A stretch of 64,000 bases of DNA from Sphingobium sp. HWE2-09 (GCF_035989265.1 NZ_JAYKZX010000003.1:1984001-2048000), one strand, 5' to 3'. Counted from the stretch's first letter, positions 9,046 to 20,979 are shown. Numbers and translations are program-made. The notes: generated by a model not told the origin, from the letters alone.

Positions 9046-9597
9046 ATGGGCTACGCCTATTCCAAAATAGCTGAATACGATGTCATCGAAACAGGCTCGT
9101 CGCACACCTCATCAATCGGAAAGAGCAGCGCCGAAAGCCTTTCGAAGCTCGAACGCTCCGTGATCCAACTTTCGATGCAGGACACTCCAAGGTCGATCCA
9201 GACACCCTCCAAGTGGGGCGCTCGACTGGCCAACCTGCTTGGAAGGGAGCAGCCGAACCACCTGGCGAGCGAGCCACTGGAGGAACTACGTCGTTTCGCC
9301 ATAATGACCAGGGTCCGCGGTGAGGCCGACGCGGCGATGCTCCACCGCCTTGCGGACGCAGGCTACTCCGCCGGGCAAACTGAGCTCGCTATCGATCTCG
9401 TGCTTCGTCACTCTGCGCAATCGAACAAGGAGCGGACCCAGACCACCGGATGGTTGCTGATACTGGTGGTGGCGGTATTCGTCTTCCTCGCGATGCAGGC
9501 CACGCTCGAGGAGACGATGGTGAGCATCATAGTCGCCAGTCTGGCGTTCGCCACCCTGGCCTCGCTTGTCGCTCCTCGCGAGCAACAGCCCCGCTAA
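9046..9597 (+). CDS. Hypothetical protein with C-terminal membrane hairpin
   Basis: 183 residues, family unrecognised. Residues 1-125 are soluble, Ser-rich at first, then helical. Two hydrophobic segments follow (WLLILVVAVFVFLAM, about 130-150; TMVSIIVASLAFATLASL, about 155-175) with a very short tail, so it should be anchored with the N-terminal part in the cytoplasm. A strong AGGAGGCAGG ribosome site precedes the ATG. It sits 68 bp after the barrel gene and may share its transcript. Its last bases overlap the stop of the convergent acetyltransferase. Confidence 0.65.
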   Translation: MGYAYSKIAEYDVIETGSSHTSSIGKSSAESLSKLERSVIQLSMQDTPRSIQTPSKWGARLANLLGREQPNHLASEPLEELRRFAIMTRVRGEADAAMLHRLADAGYSAGQTELAIDLVLRHSAQSNKERTQTTGWLLILVVAVFVFLAMQATLEETMVSIIVASLAFATLASLVAPREQQPR

Positions 9598-10025
9598 GTC
9601 GCAAGCCGCTGTATGAGATGGTGTGCGACCGTCTCATAACCGCAGCGATGATACACCCGCTGAGCGGCGACATTGGTCACGGCGGTGTCCAGTGCGAGAA
9701 ATTCCCGCTGGTCCGTCACGCCGATCTCCCGGACTGCGTCCAGAAGCCTCTCTGCATGCCCCTGCTTGCGCGCATTCGCCGAGACGACGAGGTCGTCGAT
9801 ATAGAGGAACCTGCCGAAGACGAGGTTTTCCTGCATCCTGAAGCCCGCCAGCGCCACCACTTCGCGACCGCTTTCAAGACTTAGCAAACGATAGCCTTGC
9901 TCCATTTGCCTTTGAATCCTCTCAACAACCTCCGTGTCGTTCGGCGGCAGATGCGGTCGGAGTTCGCGCATGACGGGTATGCACGCCGTCAGATCATCGC
10001 CGACCGTCAATTCCCTGATCTTCAT
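9594..10025 (-). CDS. GNAT-family N-acetyltransferase
   Basis: 143 residues from the ATG preceded by GAGGAAGAG; an in-frame start at 10052 would add nine residues. GNAT features: beta-strand 4 with FLYIDDLVVSANARKQGHA holding the acetyl-CoA pyrophosphate loop (normally R/Q-x-x-G-x-G/A; here RKQGHA at about 97-102) and the terminal ALDTAVTNVAAQRVYHRCGY, typical for the CoA-side helix and strand. It transfers acetyl from acetyl-CoA to an amine; the acceptor is unknown. It is convergent with the membrane-hairpin protein, the stops overlapping by a few bases, so the two genes have little room for a terminator. Confidence 0.82.
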   Translation of the reverse strand: MKIRELTVGDDLTACIPVMRELRPHLPPNDTEVVERIQRQMEQGYRLLSLESGREVVALAGFRMQENLVFGRFLYIDDLVVSANARKQGHAERLLDAVREIGVTDQREFLALDTAVTNVAAQRVYHRCGYETVAHHLIQRLAT

Positions 10026-10331
10026 CGGAAACTCTTCCTCGCCCTCTCTCATCGCATCACCTCGCTCCCTGCATTGTCACCGCAAGACCGAGCCGTCGAT
10101 CATCGCGAGCGCCTGGCGCCTTCTCCCACCTTAATCACGCCATCGCACATGCTCGACCAGACCTAGGGCACCTACAGCTCATGCGAAGGTATAGCTGTAA
10201 GCCGGCTAGACCATCGTATGGACGAAACCGCGCCGGATCCGTGGCAGGCCTTTGGAAGACGAAGATCCCATCCAGATCGGCTGCCGGTGTCCACCATCTG
10301 CGGTCGCTCTTCCAGCCGCGGAGCAGATCAC
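10026..10331. other. Intergenic gap between divergent genes
   Basis: About 306 bp between the acetyltransferase and the membrane protein, so it must carry both promoters. I see no conserved box, hairpin or small gene that can be defended. Confidence 0.5.
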
Positions 10332-11393
10332 ATGGCGCAAGCCCAAGTAACAGCCACTGGTCAAAGGCGGCATGGGAGGTTCGGCGGAGCTCTCATTGGA
10401 TCGGCCACAGCCCCCGCAGCAGCGGCACTATTCTATCCCCTCTTCGTCGATGGCTTCCATCTGGCGGTGGGACTGCCCGGGACGGAGGAGACCTTCACCC
10501 GGATCGTGCTCGCCACGTTCATGATGCTTCTGATGTTCGCGGTTCCGACCTACGGCTTCCTATGCGTAATGAATGGGTCACGGTTTCCGATCGTGGCTCA
10601 GGCTTTCGAAACCCGTGCCAGACGCCTCGCATACATTACGGTGGCCTCCCCCACCCTGTATTGCTTCATCGGCGTGTGGAACATCCTTCTGTCGAGCCCG
10701 CTTCCCGACGAAGTACTGTGGGCAGTCATCTGGTGTGCCGCCATTCTCTACACGGCATTCGCTCCGCTCGAAGCAGGCGCGCCACAGTGGAAGGCGCCGT
10801 CTTCGGGGCTGCGCGTCATTCACGGCGTCACCGCGCTCATTCTGATATTTTTCCTGGCGTTTCATCTCACCAACCACCTTTTCGCCTGGAAAGGCGAATT
10901 TGCCCACTCCGCCGTCATGGAGGCAGGACGCAGGGTGTATCGGTCTCCGGTCGTGGAACCCGTCCTGATCGCAGCCATGTTGTTCCAGGTCTGCACAGGG
11001 CTAATGCTGGCATGGCGTTGGAGCGCGCGGAGAATGGATTTCCACAAGACCTTCCAGGTCGCATCCGGGATGTACCTCGCGATCTACATCCTTGGCCACA
11101 TGAACGCCGTCTTCACTCTAGCGCGATGGACCTTCGGTATACCAACTGGCTGGGACTTTGCGACAGGCGCGCCGAACGGCCTGATACACGACCCGTGGAG
11201 CGCGCGCCTCATCCCCCACTACGCTCTGGCGATCCTGCTGGTGATTGGCCACATCTTCTCCGGACTCCGCGTCGTGATGATCGCGCATGGAACCGCCGAG
11301 CACAGTGCGAACAAGGTCTGGATGGCGGGAATCATGTTCGCTTCATCCCTGGCGATCGCCATCATGCTGGCCATGTGCGGCATGCGGCTATGA
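10332..11393 (+). CDS. Polytopic membrane protein, probable b-type cytochrome
   Basis: 353 residues from the ATG preceded by CGGAG; an upstream in-frame start at 10218 adds an Arg-rich, non-hydrophobic stretch. I count about eight to ten hydrophobic segments. Several carry histidines inside or at the edge of the membrane (FHLTNHLF about 175-182, LGHMNAV about 258-264, PHYALAILLVIGHIFSGLR about 295-313), a pattern like the haem-ligating His of succinate dehydrogenase/fumarate reductase cytochrome b subunits. No flavoprotein or iron-sulfur partner gene is adjacent, so it is not a normal SdhC/FrdC. It may be a stand-alone quinol-linked haem protein. The family name is not certain. Confidence 0.6.
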   Translation: MAQAQVTATGQRRHGRFGGALIGSATAPAAAALFYPLFVDGFHLAVGLPGTEETFTRIVLATFMMLLMFAVPTYGFLCVMNGSRFPIVAQAFETRARRLAYITVASPTLYCFIGVWNILLSSPLPDEVLWAVIWCAAILYTAFAPLEAGAPQWKAPSSGLRVIHGVTALILIFFLAFHLTNHLFAWKGEFAHSAVMEAGRRVYRSPVVEPVLIAAMLFQVCTGLMLAWRWSARRMDFHKTFQVASGMYLAIYILGHMNAVFTLARWTFGIPTGWDFATGAPNGLIHDPWSARLIPHYALAILLVIGHIFSGLRVVMIAHGTAEHSANKVWMAGIMFASSLAIAIMLAMCGMRL

Positions 11394-11976
11394 GCGCGTC
11401 GCCCTCGCCTCGCCTTCGAACATCGATACCTAGACCATGAGATGGCAGTTGCGGAACCTGCGTGTGATATCCAGCACCCGCATAGGGCCATACACGGTGT
11501 AGGCGTTCCGATCGCCCCATCCTCTCCAGGGTACGAAACGTGGCACAATGTGTCTCTGGAACGGGTCGGCAAATATCCCATCTGCGGCAGCCGGCCCGTT
11601 CCCTTTACCTAATGACCGACCATGATCCGCTTCGAGGCTCCGGCTCTGCAGGACGTCAGAGCGCCGCTGATCGGGGGCTCGCCCTGCGTCACGGTGCTCA
11701 TCCGCTCACAGTTCTCGGGTTCGAATTCACATCCTCGGTCATGGATATCTCCTGACATGGCGCCTGCTCCGATGTCGGAATTGTCAGACCGGAAATTCGG
11801 CGAGCCTTGACCCCCTGGACGGATTGAAGCCAAGTTGGGACTGACTGGGATGACGCACGACAACCGCTCCATTGGGCACCGCAAAGCGGCAACCCGGTAC
11901 TTTCTCGCCGGGTTCGCGCCCGGGCTCAATGACAGCCTGCAGATTGGCGCACGCGCGTGTCGCCCAGACATACCGC
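11394..11976. other. 583-bp gap without a convincing gene
   Basis: Lies between the membrane protein and the convergent CoA-transferase. On the minus strand there are two tiny frames with plausible ribosome sites: a 14-codon one starting MTEDVNSNPR after TCAGGAGATATCC, and an overlapping 49-codon one starting MSGDIHDRG. Neither has recognisable homologues to my knowledge, and their coding bias is weak, so I do not call them genes. Confidence 0.45.
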
Positions 11977-13509
<1,533 letters not shown>

Positions 13510-13674
13510 TCACTCCATTCCAGCGAGCGAATAGGGATGGAGTAGGGACCAGCCAATAAACCGTTAGGCTAGGTGATCAGGATCGACAGCGTCAGCTGGG
13601 CCATGAAGCCAGGCTGGCAACCGACCCGACAGGCCCGTAGCGTGGCCTGAGCCTGCGAGCCCGCAATCACATGT

Positions 13675-14964
13675 CTAGCGGCCCCCCAGTCCAACGTACT
13701 CCCGTTGGATGGTGCCGCTGTAGAGCTGCCGCGGCCGTCCGATCTTCTGGTCTTCGTCTGTGATCATCTCATTCCATTGCGCCACCCATCCCACGGTCCG
13801 AGCCAGCGCGAACAGCGCTGTGAACATCGAAGTCGGGAAGCCGATGGCGGAGAGGACGATACCGGAATAGAAATCCACGTTCGGGAAGAGCTTCTTCTCG
13901 ATGAAATATGGGTCACTCAAGGCAAGCTCTTCAGGCCGTAGCGCGGTCTCGAAAACCGGATCGTCAACATTGAGGCTGTCGAACACCTCACGAACGGTCT
14001 TCTGCATGACAGCCGCCCTGGGATCGTAGTTCTTGTAGACCCGGTGGCCGAAGCCCATGAGCCGGAACGGATCGTTCTTGTCCTTGGCGCGCGCGATGTA
14101 GTGTGGGATCCGATCGGGCGTCCCGATCTCGCGCAGCATGTTGAGGGCAGCCTCGTTCGCTCCCCCGTGGGCCGGACCCCACAGGCAGGCGATGCCGGCG
14201 GCGATGCAGGCGAATGGGTTGGCGCCGGAGGATCCGGCCAGACGCACGGTCGAGGTCGATGCGTTCTGCTCATGGTCGGCGTGTAGGATGAAGATGCGGT
14301 CCATCGCCCGTTCCACAACGGGGTTCACCTCATAGGGCTCCGCCGGCACCCCGAAAGTCATCCTGAGGAAGTTTGCCGCGTAGGAAAGCGAGTTGTCGGG
14401 ATATAGGAAGGGCTGGCCTATGCTATACCTGTAAGCCATCGCGGCGATCGTCGGCATCTTCGCAATAAGGCGGTGGCTGGCGACGAAGCGCTGTGTCGCA
14501 TCATGCACGTTCGTCGAGTCAGGATAGAAGGCGGACAGAGCACCCACGATCCCGCACATCAGCGCCATGGGATGGGCATCCCGCCGGAAGCCGCGATAGA
14601 AGCTGGAGAGCTGCTCGTGCACCATCGTATGAGATGTGATCGTGGTAACGAACGAAGCGAGTTCATGGGCGTTGGGCAGTTCGCCATTCAGAAGAAGATA
14701 GGCGACTTCCATGAAGCTCGAGCGCTCCGCGAGTTGGCCGACGGCATATCCACGATGCAGAAGGATCCCCTCATCGCCATCTATGAAGGTCACGGATGAT
14801 CTGCAGGATGCCGTTGAAGTGAAGCCGGGATCATAGGTGAATGCCCCCGTCTGGCCGTAGAACTTGCGGATATCCACGACTTCCGGGCCGAGAGATCCGG
14901 CAAGGACGGGATATCCGTACTCGCCTCCGGCAAGGGTGATCTTAGCGGCCTCAGTCATCAACAT
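13675..14964 (-). CDS. gltA: Citrate synthase (type II)
   Basis: 429 residues, hexameric-type citrate synthase length. The active-site elements are there: [12 protein letters not shown] (catalytic His about 228-231), [13 protein letters not shown] (second His about 308) and NVDFYSG (catalytic Asp about 364). It condenses oxaloacetate and acetyl-CoA to citrate. Placed directly upstream of the CoA-transferase in what looks like one transcription unit, it is more likely an accessory, acetate-linked isozyme (aarA-like) than the housekeeping copy, although only the full genome can settle that. A GGAGC ribosome site precedes the start; MTEAAK at the third codon is an alternative start. The upstream gap is shared with the divergent GMC oxidoreductase. 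Confidence 0.92.
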   Translation of the reverse strand: MLMTEAAKITLAGGEYGYPVLAGSLGPEVVDIRKFYGQTGAFTYDPGFTSTASCRSSVTFIDGDEGILLHRGYAVGQLAERSSFMEVAYLLLNGELPNAHELASFVTTITSHTMVHEQLSSFYRGFRRDAHPMALMCGIVGALSAFYPDSTNVHDATQRFVASHRLIAKMPTIAAMAYRYSIGQPFLYPDNSLSYAANFLRMTFGVPAEPYEVNPVVERAMDRIFILHADHEQNASTSTVRLAGSSGANPFACIAAGIACLWGPAHGGANEAALNMLREIGTPDRIPHYIARAKDKNDPFRLMGFGHRVYKNYDPRAAVMQKTVREVFDSLNVDDPVFETALRPEELALSDPYFIEKKLFPNVDFYSGIVLSAIGFPTSMFTALFALARTVGWVAQWNEMITDEDQKIGRPRQLYSGTIQREYVGLGGR

Positions 14965-15238
14965 GCTCCGGAATTAAAAAATCCGCATCATCGTCGCGCA
15001 GAGCATGACCTCCAGCCACTATACGGAGGTCGACGGCGGTTCATGCTCTTGGCCGACCTGCCGCCCTCTCCTCTCGCGCCCGACGGGCGCTGCAGGCCAT
15101 GACGCGTTGACCTCAACGTTCGGTTGGGCAAGCACATCCTCGGTATGCCCGTCCCACGCCGATGTCCTGATGTTCTCGCACGGCCACGCATGCTCTCCTC
15201 CGTCGTCGATCCGCATTGCGAGGCGAAGGAGGAAAAGG

Positions 15239-16930
15239 ATGCTCGACCTGGCCACCATGAGCGACGGCCTCACCGTCCACCACACGCAGGTCTGCGTGAT
15301 CGGAACGGGACTGGCCGGTATCACCGCAGCGCGACGCCTGCTCTCGGCCGGCTGCGAGGTCACAATTCTCGAGAGCGGCGGCACCGATCACGAGGACGCG
15401 ATTGCGGATCTCAACGATGGGGCCTCGAGCGGGCGGGAGTACTATCCGCTGCGCGACGCGCGGCTGCGCTTCTTCGGCGGAACGACAGCGATCTGGGGAA
15501 GAAGATGCGCTGAACTCTCCCCGATCGATCTCGAGGAGAGGTCGTGGGTGCCGCATTCCGGATGGCCCATCGCTTGGAGCGACCTTGCACGCTACTATGA
15601 GCAGGCCCGGGTGCAGCTGGACCTCTCGCCATGGACACCGATTAGCGCCGATCTCAGCGAAGCCGGCATATCCGTCCCGAAGTTTGATCCAGCACGGCTG
15701 GAAATGCCCTTATGGTCCTTCGATCCCTGGCAGGATCGCTTCGCCTTCCGAAACTGCCGCGACGTGACGGACCATCCTCGCTGCAGGGTGATCACTCACG
15801 CGACCGTGACCGAGATCATCCCTCATTCGCACGGACGAGCGATCGACTGCGTCGTAGCCAAGTCCCTTACCGGTCGCCAACTCATGGTTCGACCTCGCGT
15901 CGTCGTCCTGGCGACCGGCGGCATCGAAAACGCCCGCATACTCCTGGCGTCCCGGTCGCTCAGCGAGGATGGCGTCGGAAACGGGCATGGTCTGGTCGGT
16001 CGCTTCTTCATGGAACACCCCCATGCGCGAGGCGGAAACATCTCCAGCGATAGGGCTTGGTCGCTCCTGCGGCTTTTCGGGAAGCGCCACAAACTGGATG
16101 GCCAGGAACTGGCCGCCCTAATCACAGCCAGTCGGCAGATCCAGCGGAGGCATGGCATCCTCAACACCTCCCTGACCATCGCGGCGCGACAGCCCGAACT
16201 CGATGGGCAGTTCCTCGGCATGCGGGCCTACAGCCACGCGAAGCACAAGCTGGCGCCCACCAGAGCCAACCGATTGATGTGGCTGAGGACCAAGGAGGCG
16301 GCAACCGCGCTGCAGCGTTTCACCGATCCAATGCGGCCGTGGCTTCTCCACAAGCTAGGCAAGCTGGAATTGGCGCTGTCGATACGAGCGGAGCAGGCTC
16401 CGAATTCAGACAGCCGGATCACGCTCGCCCCCGAGGCTGACGCCCTGGGCGTACCGCGGGTGCACCTAGACTGGCGCCTAAGCGAAATCGACAAGAGGAG
16501 CGTCGCCGTGCTGGTCCAGACCTTAGCGCAGGAATTCGAACGTCTGGGCATGGGCAGGGTATCCGCTGCTGCCTGGCTCGATGACGAAAGCGTCGAATGG
16601 CGCAACGACCCGCGCGTGTCGGCTCATCCGATCGGGGGGTATCACCACATGGGTACGACGAGAATGTCCCATACGCCCCGCACCGGTGTCGTCGACGCCC
16701 AGGGACGAGTACATGGCATCGGCAACCTCTACGTGGTCGGTTCCTCGGTCTTCCCGACCTCCGGCTGGGCCAACCCCTCGCTCACGATCGCCGCCCTCAC
16801 ACTGCGCACCGCCGACTACATCGCGGAGGCGCACGGTGCGGTAAGCCTGCATCCTGACAGCATGTCAGGATGCGTAGAGCGTGATCACCGGCTGAACTAT
16901 CCGAGCAGATCGATCGAAGCCGCGGAATGA
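15239..16930 (+). CDS. GMC-family FAD-dependent oxidoreductase
   Basis: 563 residues from the ATG preceded by GAAGGAGGAAAAGG; the frame is open back to 15005 but without family sequence. ADP-binding GTGLAGITAARRL (about 22-34), then the FFGGTTAIWGRRC stretch (about 79-91) near the flavin, and a GMC C-terminal domain with GGYHHMGTTRM and ANPSLTIAAL providing the His/Asn active-site pair. This subgroup (short, FAD noncovalent) oxidises alcohols or sugars, often with a separate electron acceptor. No gluconate-dehydrogenase-like gamma or cytochrome subunit is next to it. No signal peptide. It is divergent from the citrate synthase gene. The substrate is unknown. Confidence 0.85.
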   Translation: MLDLATMSDGLTVHHTQVCVIGTGLAGITAARRLLSAGCEVTILESGGTDHEDAIADLNDGASSGREYYPLRDARLRFFGGTTAIWGRRCAELSPIDLEERSWVPHSGWPIAWSDLARYYEQARVQLDLSPWTPISADLSEAGISVPKFDPARLEMPLWSFDPWQDRFAFRNCRDVTDHPRCRVITHATVTEIIPHSHGRAIDCVVAKSLTGRQLMVRPRVVVLATGGIENARILLASRSLSEDGVGNGHGLVGRFFMEHPHARGGNISSDRAWSLLRLFGKRHKLDGQELAALITASRQIQRRHGILNTSLTIAARQPELDGQFLGMRAYSHAKHKLAPTRANRLMWLRTKEAATALQRFTDPMRPWLLHKLGKLELALSIRAEQAPNSDSRITLAPEADALGVPRVHLDWRLSEIDKRSVAVLVQTLAQEFERLGMGRVSAAAWLDDESVEWRNDPRVSAHPIGGYHHMGTTRMSHTPRTGVVDAQGRVHGIGNLYVVGSSVFPTSGWANPSLTIAALTLRTADYIAEAHGAVSLHPDSMSGCVERDHRLNYPSRSIEAAE

Positions 16931-17080
16931 TGTCTGGCCACGTTGTGAAACATGTCTCGCATATCGTTTATCCTGGCTATCTGCGCACCTTTAGGTAATT
17001 CAAAAACTGAAGGGGGGCAGACACCAAGTTGATCGACGATCTGGAGTCTCACATGCCTCCATGACCCTTCAGGCCGCTGC

Positions 17081-18352
17081 TCAACCGCCCGCGACAGGCA
17101 GACTGCAGGTGAACATCGCACCACCGCCCTCGCGGTTGGATGCGCTGATGTTCCCGTTGTGGGAACGCATGATGCTGCTGCAGATGGTGAGACCCATCCC
17201 CATACCCTCCGGCTTTGTGGAGAAGAAGCCGTCGAAAAGGCTGTCCAGATGCTCTTCCGCAATTCCGGGCCCGGTGTCGGCCACCACCAACGAGACCCGA
17301 TCCGGTGCATCCATTCTCGTGGACACCGCAATATGTCTTGGGCCGCCGGAAGTGCGATAGTCGATCGCGTGCATCGCGTTGACCAGCAGATTGACGATGA
17401 CCTGCTGCAGCTGGATGCGATCGCCATCGATGTCGTGGATGTCAGGGTCGAGGTCGGCTCTTATCGCCACCCTTCTCTCGATGCTCTCGTGATGAACGAA
17501 GCGCAGTGCAACGTCGACGATCTCATTGAGTTTGAGCCTCGTCCGGACAGGCACCCGCTTCGAAGCCATCCCCTGTATGCGATCGATGATCTCGGTTGCC
17601 TGAGTTGCAGCCTCCACCATCCTCTCTATGAGTTGGCGCGCCTTCGGCAGGTTAGGCTCCGACCTTTCAAGCCAGCGCAGGCTCGTGTTTCCGTTCAGCA
17701 CGATGGCGCCTAGCGGTTGCCGCACCTCGTGCGCGATCGAAGTTGCCAGCTCGCCCAGCGTGGAGACACGTGACGCGTGGGCCAGATCCGCCTGAAGCTG
17801 CCGAAGATGCGCCTCCGTCGCGAGCCTGTCGGTAATTTCCAACATCATTATGAATGTGACGTCGAGGCGTTCGGGCGGCCTCGGAAATGTAACGAGGAAA
17901 AGCACGTCCACGACGCGACCATCCGTGGTGTTGATCCGCAATTCCTCGACATGGGTCCTACGACCATGGAAGTGGGCGACCATCACGCGAACGGCGGCCT
18001 GCGGCGTCGCCTCGAAGATGTGGCGCACCGATCTGGGATAGAAAGCCTCGTCAGTCTCTCCGATCATGGCCAGCGCCGCATCGTTGGCACGCGTGACCAT
18101 CACCGTGTCACAGGCGAACTCAATCAGCTCGGGATTCTGCAGGAGGTGGGCCTCGATATCCTCCACCCCGTCCGCCTTCAGCTTCTCGAACGCGTCTGCA
18201 GGACTGGTCGAGTCTACCTGCCAAAGAGCTATCGGCATGTGCTTGAGCAGGAGGGAAAAGGTCGTAGTCTCCGGACCCGAGACGTGTTCCGCATCGAAGC
18301 TCTCTGCGAGCGGTAGAACGGTGGCTTTCGCCTCTGACAGCAGGTTCCTCAT
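17081..18352 (-). CDS. Soluble sensor histidine kinase, paralogue of the one at 388
   Basis: 423 residues from the ATG preceded by CGGAGGAG; an upstream in-frame start at 18448 exists. No membrane segment. A PAS-like sensor spans about 35-185, beginning with MPIALWQVD. HisKA has His208 in SIAHEVRQPLGAIV. HATPase_c has VNLLVNAMHAID, DTGPGIAEEH and GMGMGLTICSS. The whole layout, including the sensor, parallels the kinase at 388-2073, which is longer by one N-terminal PAS. No response regulator is next to it. It diverges from the FMN reductase gene and could control it, but this is a guess from position. The family normally autophosphorylates and passes phosphate to a receiver encoded elsewhere. 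Confidence 0.88.
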   Translation of the reverse strand: MRNLLSEAKATVLPLAESFDAEHVSGPETTTFSLLLKHMPIALWQVDSTSPADAFEKLKADGVEDIEAHLLQNPELIEFACDTVMVTRANDAALAMIGETDEAFYPRSVRHIFEATPQAAVRVMVAHFHGRRTHVEELRINTTDGRVVDVLFLVTFPRPPERLDVTFIMMLEITDRLATEAHLRQLQADLAHASRVSTLGELATSIAHEVRQPLGAIVLNGNTSLRWLERSEPNLPKARQLIERMVEAATQATEIIDRIQGMASKRVPVRTRLKLNEIVDVALRFVHHESIERRVAIRADLDPDIHDIDGDRIQLQQVIVNLLVNAMHAIDYRTSGGPRHIAVSTRMDAPDRVSLVVADTGPGIAEEHLDSLFDGFFSTKPEGMGMGLTICSSIMRSHNGNISASNREGGGAMFTCSLPVAGG

Positions 18353-18684
18353 CCATCGGCTCCTCCGATTGGTGGTCGTGCTGACCAAATTGCCCGTCGT
18401 AATCGCCCGATAGATCCCACTTCGCGCGATCCCCAGGAATGCGGGCAAGACAGCGTTTCGCCTGAGAATGGTTGAACAATCCTACGACCGAGCCTCGACA
18501 CTGTAGCTCGCCTTGGGACAATTTGGTTGCGCTTGGGCAACGATGCAATCCCCGAACGGGTATGGATGCAGCCTTCCGGCAAAAGGTGAGGCGACCTCGA
18601 CTTTAGGATGATTGTGCCGCCGGCGCCGGTGTTCGAACCTCCCGTCATCGCGCACTGCGGATACAGAGAGGAGCTACCAGATCC
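18353..18684. other. 332-bp divergent promoter region
   Basis: Separates the sensor kinase (leftward) from the FMN reductase (rightward). It must hold two promoters, but I can defend no specific box. No gene seen. Confidence 0.45.
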
Positions 18685-19248
18685 ATGAACAGCCACCATC
18701 CCCAGGTCGCCATCCTCGTCGGCAGCCTACGCGCAGACAGCATCAACCTCAAAGTCGCGAAAAGCATCATGCTCATTGCAGAGGACCGGTTTGACGTTGA
18801 GATCGTCCAGATCTCGGATCTGCCACTCTATTCAGAAGATCTCGATGCCACACCGCCCGCAGAATACGAACGCTTTCGCAAGCAGATCGTCGACAAGGAC
18901 GGTGTCATCTTCTGCACGCCGGAATATAATCGCGGCGTCCCCGGCGCCCTCAAGAACGCGATCGACGTCGGCTCGCGGCCTTATGGCAAGAGCGTTTGGG
19001 GAGGCAAGTCTGCTGCAGTAATTAGCGTCTCACCAAGTCCGATCGGCGGCTTCGGCGCGAACCATCAACTCCGGCAGCTGTGCGTCTTCCTCGACATGCC
19101 GACGCTCCAGCAGCCCGAGGCGTACCTCGGGGGGGTTACGGCCGCCAAGTTCGACACAGATGGGATCGTTACTGAAGAGACTTTGAGCGTCTTTCTGGAA
19201 AAGATAGTTTCGGCCTATGCCACCTGGCTTTCACGATCGGCCACTTGA
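18685..19248 (+). CDS. NADPH-dependent FMN reductase (ChrR/YieF-like)
   Basis: 187 residues, full length. Flavodoxin-like: phosphate-binding loop GSLRADSINLKVA (about 13-25), the family signature TPEYNRGVPGALKNAID (about 78-94) and SPSPIGGFGA (about 115-124). Members reduce quinones, chromate or azo substrates by two electrons with NAD(P)H and protect from redox cycling. The GAGAGGAG ribosome site fits the start. It is the first of two rightward genes, the second being a catalase, which supports a role in oxidative or quinone stress. Confidence 0.88.
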   Translation: MNSHHPQVAILVGSLRADSINLKVAKSIMLIAEDRFDVEIVQISDLPLYSEDLDATPPAEYERFRKQIVDKDGVIFCTPEYNRGVPGALKNAIDVGSRPYGKSVWGGKSAAVISVSPSPIGGFGANHQLRQLCVFLDMPTLQQPEAYLGGVTAAKFDTDGIVTEETLSVFLEKIVSAYATWLSRSAT

Positions 19249-19382
19249 GCAGCGGAGTCCATTCAAGTGCGGGTAGACGAGCCGATCTCAATACACATCG
19301 GCCTCGGCGCGATAGCCCAAAAGCGCGATCCGTCCTGGCGGATCAGCCAGTCGCGAGCTTGCACATGCCCTTCTCGATGGAA

Positions 19383-19404
19383 AACGGTTCCCGCTTGAAC
19401 CGTT
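19383..19404. promoter_or_regulatory. Perfect inverted repeat upstream of the catalase gene
   Basis: Arms AACGGTTC and GAACCGTT with a 6-base spacer, about 125 bp before the catalase start, in a 279-bp gap. The symmetry is that of an operator for a dimeric regulator. It is not a LexA box (those are direct GAAC repeats here). A peroxide or redox regulator is plausible but unproven. Confidence 0.45.
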
Positions 19405-19527
19405 CTTGTGATTGAGGCGGGGACGATGCCACCAACGTAGGCCCAGATCTATACCTCGGGATTATCGATGCCTGTCGCCGTTCAACCTAGTCCAACGGTT
19501 CCAGGATTTCGGTGAAAAGGGGACGAC

Positions 19528-20979
19528 ATGAAGAGCAAGGGCCTTACGTCTGCGGCGGGTGCACCGGTGGGCGACAATCTCAACATCATGACTGCCGGCC
19601 CACGTGGACCCGCCCTGCTCCAGGACGTCTGGCTCATTGAGAAGCTAGCGCACTTTGATCGCGAGGTGATTCCCGAACGCCGCATGCACGCAAAGGGCTG
19701 GGGCGCATTCGGAACATTCACGGTAACCCACGACGTCACCCGCTACACCAAGGCTCGGATCTTTGCGGAAGTAGGCAAGCAGACCCCCCTCTTCATGCGC
19801 TTCTCGACCGTTGCAGGCGAGCGCGGTGCCGCCGACGCCGAACGCGACATTCGCGGTTTCGCCGTGAAGTTCTACACCGAAGAGGGCAACTGGGACGTTG
19901 TCGGCAACAACACCCCGGTGTTCTTCTTCCGGGATCCGCTCCGCTTTCCGGACCTCAACCATGTCGTGAAGCGCGATCCTCGCACCGGGCTGAGGAGCGC
20001 CCAGAACAACTGGGATTTCTGGTCGCTTCTCCCCGAAGCGCTCCATCAGGTCACCATCGTCATGTCGGATCGCGGCATCCCGCGCAGCCTTCGCAACATG
20101 CACGGCTTCGGGTCGCACACCTACAGCCTGATCGAAGCCGACAACCGCCGCGTGTGGGTCAAACTTCATTTCCGCTGCCAACAGGGGATCGAGAATCTCA
20201 CCGACGCCGAATCTCAAGCGGTGATCGCCCAGGATCGCGAGAGCCATGGGCGCGATCTCCTCGACGCGATCGACCGCGGCGATTTCCCCCGCTGGCAGCT
20301 CTGCTTCCAGGTGATGACCGAGGAGCAGGCCAGGAACCACCGGCACAACCCCTTCGACCTGACCAAGGTCTGGCCGAAAGGCGAGTATCCACTGATCCCG
20401 GTGGGAATGATGGAGCTGAACCAGACGCCTGAGAACTTCTTCGCGCAGGTCGAGCAGGCGTCGTTCACTCCAGCCAACATCGTTCCAGGCGTCGGCTTCT
20501 CACCAGACAAGATGCTGCAGGCCCGCCTGTTCTCTTACGGAGACGCCGCGCGCTACCGTCTTGGCGTCAACCACCACTCAATCCCGGTCAATGCGCCCCG
20601 TTGCCCCTTCCACAGCTACCATAGGGACGGACAGATGCGCGTCGATGGCAACCTCGGTGGAACCGCCCCATACTATCCGAACAGTGTCGGGGAGTGGGCC
20701 GACCATCCTGAGATAAAGGAGAAGCCGCTCGCGATCGGCGACCTCGCCGACCATTGGGACCATCGCGTGGATGAGGACCATTTCGAGCAGCCCGGCATCC
20801 TGTTCCGCAAGATGAGCCATGCGCAGCAGGAAGCGCTATTCGGCAATACGGCGCGCGCCATCAAAGGAGCGAGCAGGGAGATCCAGCGCCGCCACATCGC
20901 CAACTGCGCAAACGCGGATCCCGACTATGGCGCTGGGGTCGCAAGGGCCCTCGGCATCGATCCGTTCGGCGACGACTGA
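19528..20979 (+). CDS. katA: Monofunctional haem catalase (clade 3, small subunit)
   Basis: 483 residues, the size of clade 3 small-subunit catalases. Distal His54 lies in [12 protein letters not shown], Asn127/128 in [13 protein letters not shown], and the proximal haem-ligating Tyr337 in [15 protein letters not shown], the classic catalase signature. It dismutates hydrogen peroxide to water and oxygen and would bind NADPH in this clade. No export signal, so cytoplasmic. It is a single gene with a palindromic upstream element, adjacent to the FMN reductase. The symbol is by family; other small-subunit catalase names are possible. Confidence 0.95.
   Translation: MKSKGLTSAAGAPVGDNLNIMTAGPRGPALLQDVWLIEKLAHFDREVIPERRMHAKGWGAFGTFTVTHDVTRYTKARIFAEVGKQTPLFMRFSTVAGERGAADAERDIRGFAVKFYTEEGNWDVVGNNTPVFFFRDPLRFPDLNHVVKRDPRTGLRSAQNNWDFWSLLPEALHQVTIVMSDRGIPRSLRNMHGFGSHTYSLIEADNRRVWVKLHFRCQQGIENLTDAESQAVIAQDRESHGRDLLDAIDRGDFPRWQLCFQVMTEEQARNHRHNPFDLTKVWPKGEYPLIPVGMMELNQTPENFFAQVEQASFTPANIVPGVGFSPDKMLQARLFSYGDAARYRLGVNHHSIPVNAPRCPFHSYHRDGQMRVDGNLGGTAPYYPNSVGEWADHPEIKEKPLAIGDLADHWDHRVDEDHFEQPGILFRKMSHAQQEALFGNTARAIKGASREIQRRHIANCANADPDYGAGVARALGIDPFGDD

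Noticed and set aside
11698..11892. Tiny minus-strand ORFs MTEDVNSNPR and MSGDIHDRG with ribosome-site-like sequence
   Set aside because: Very short, weak coding bias, no known relatives; kept only as a note on the gap.
15005..15238. Longer start for the GMC oxidoreductase
   Set aside because: No family sequence and a perfect ribosome site sits at 15239.
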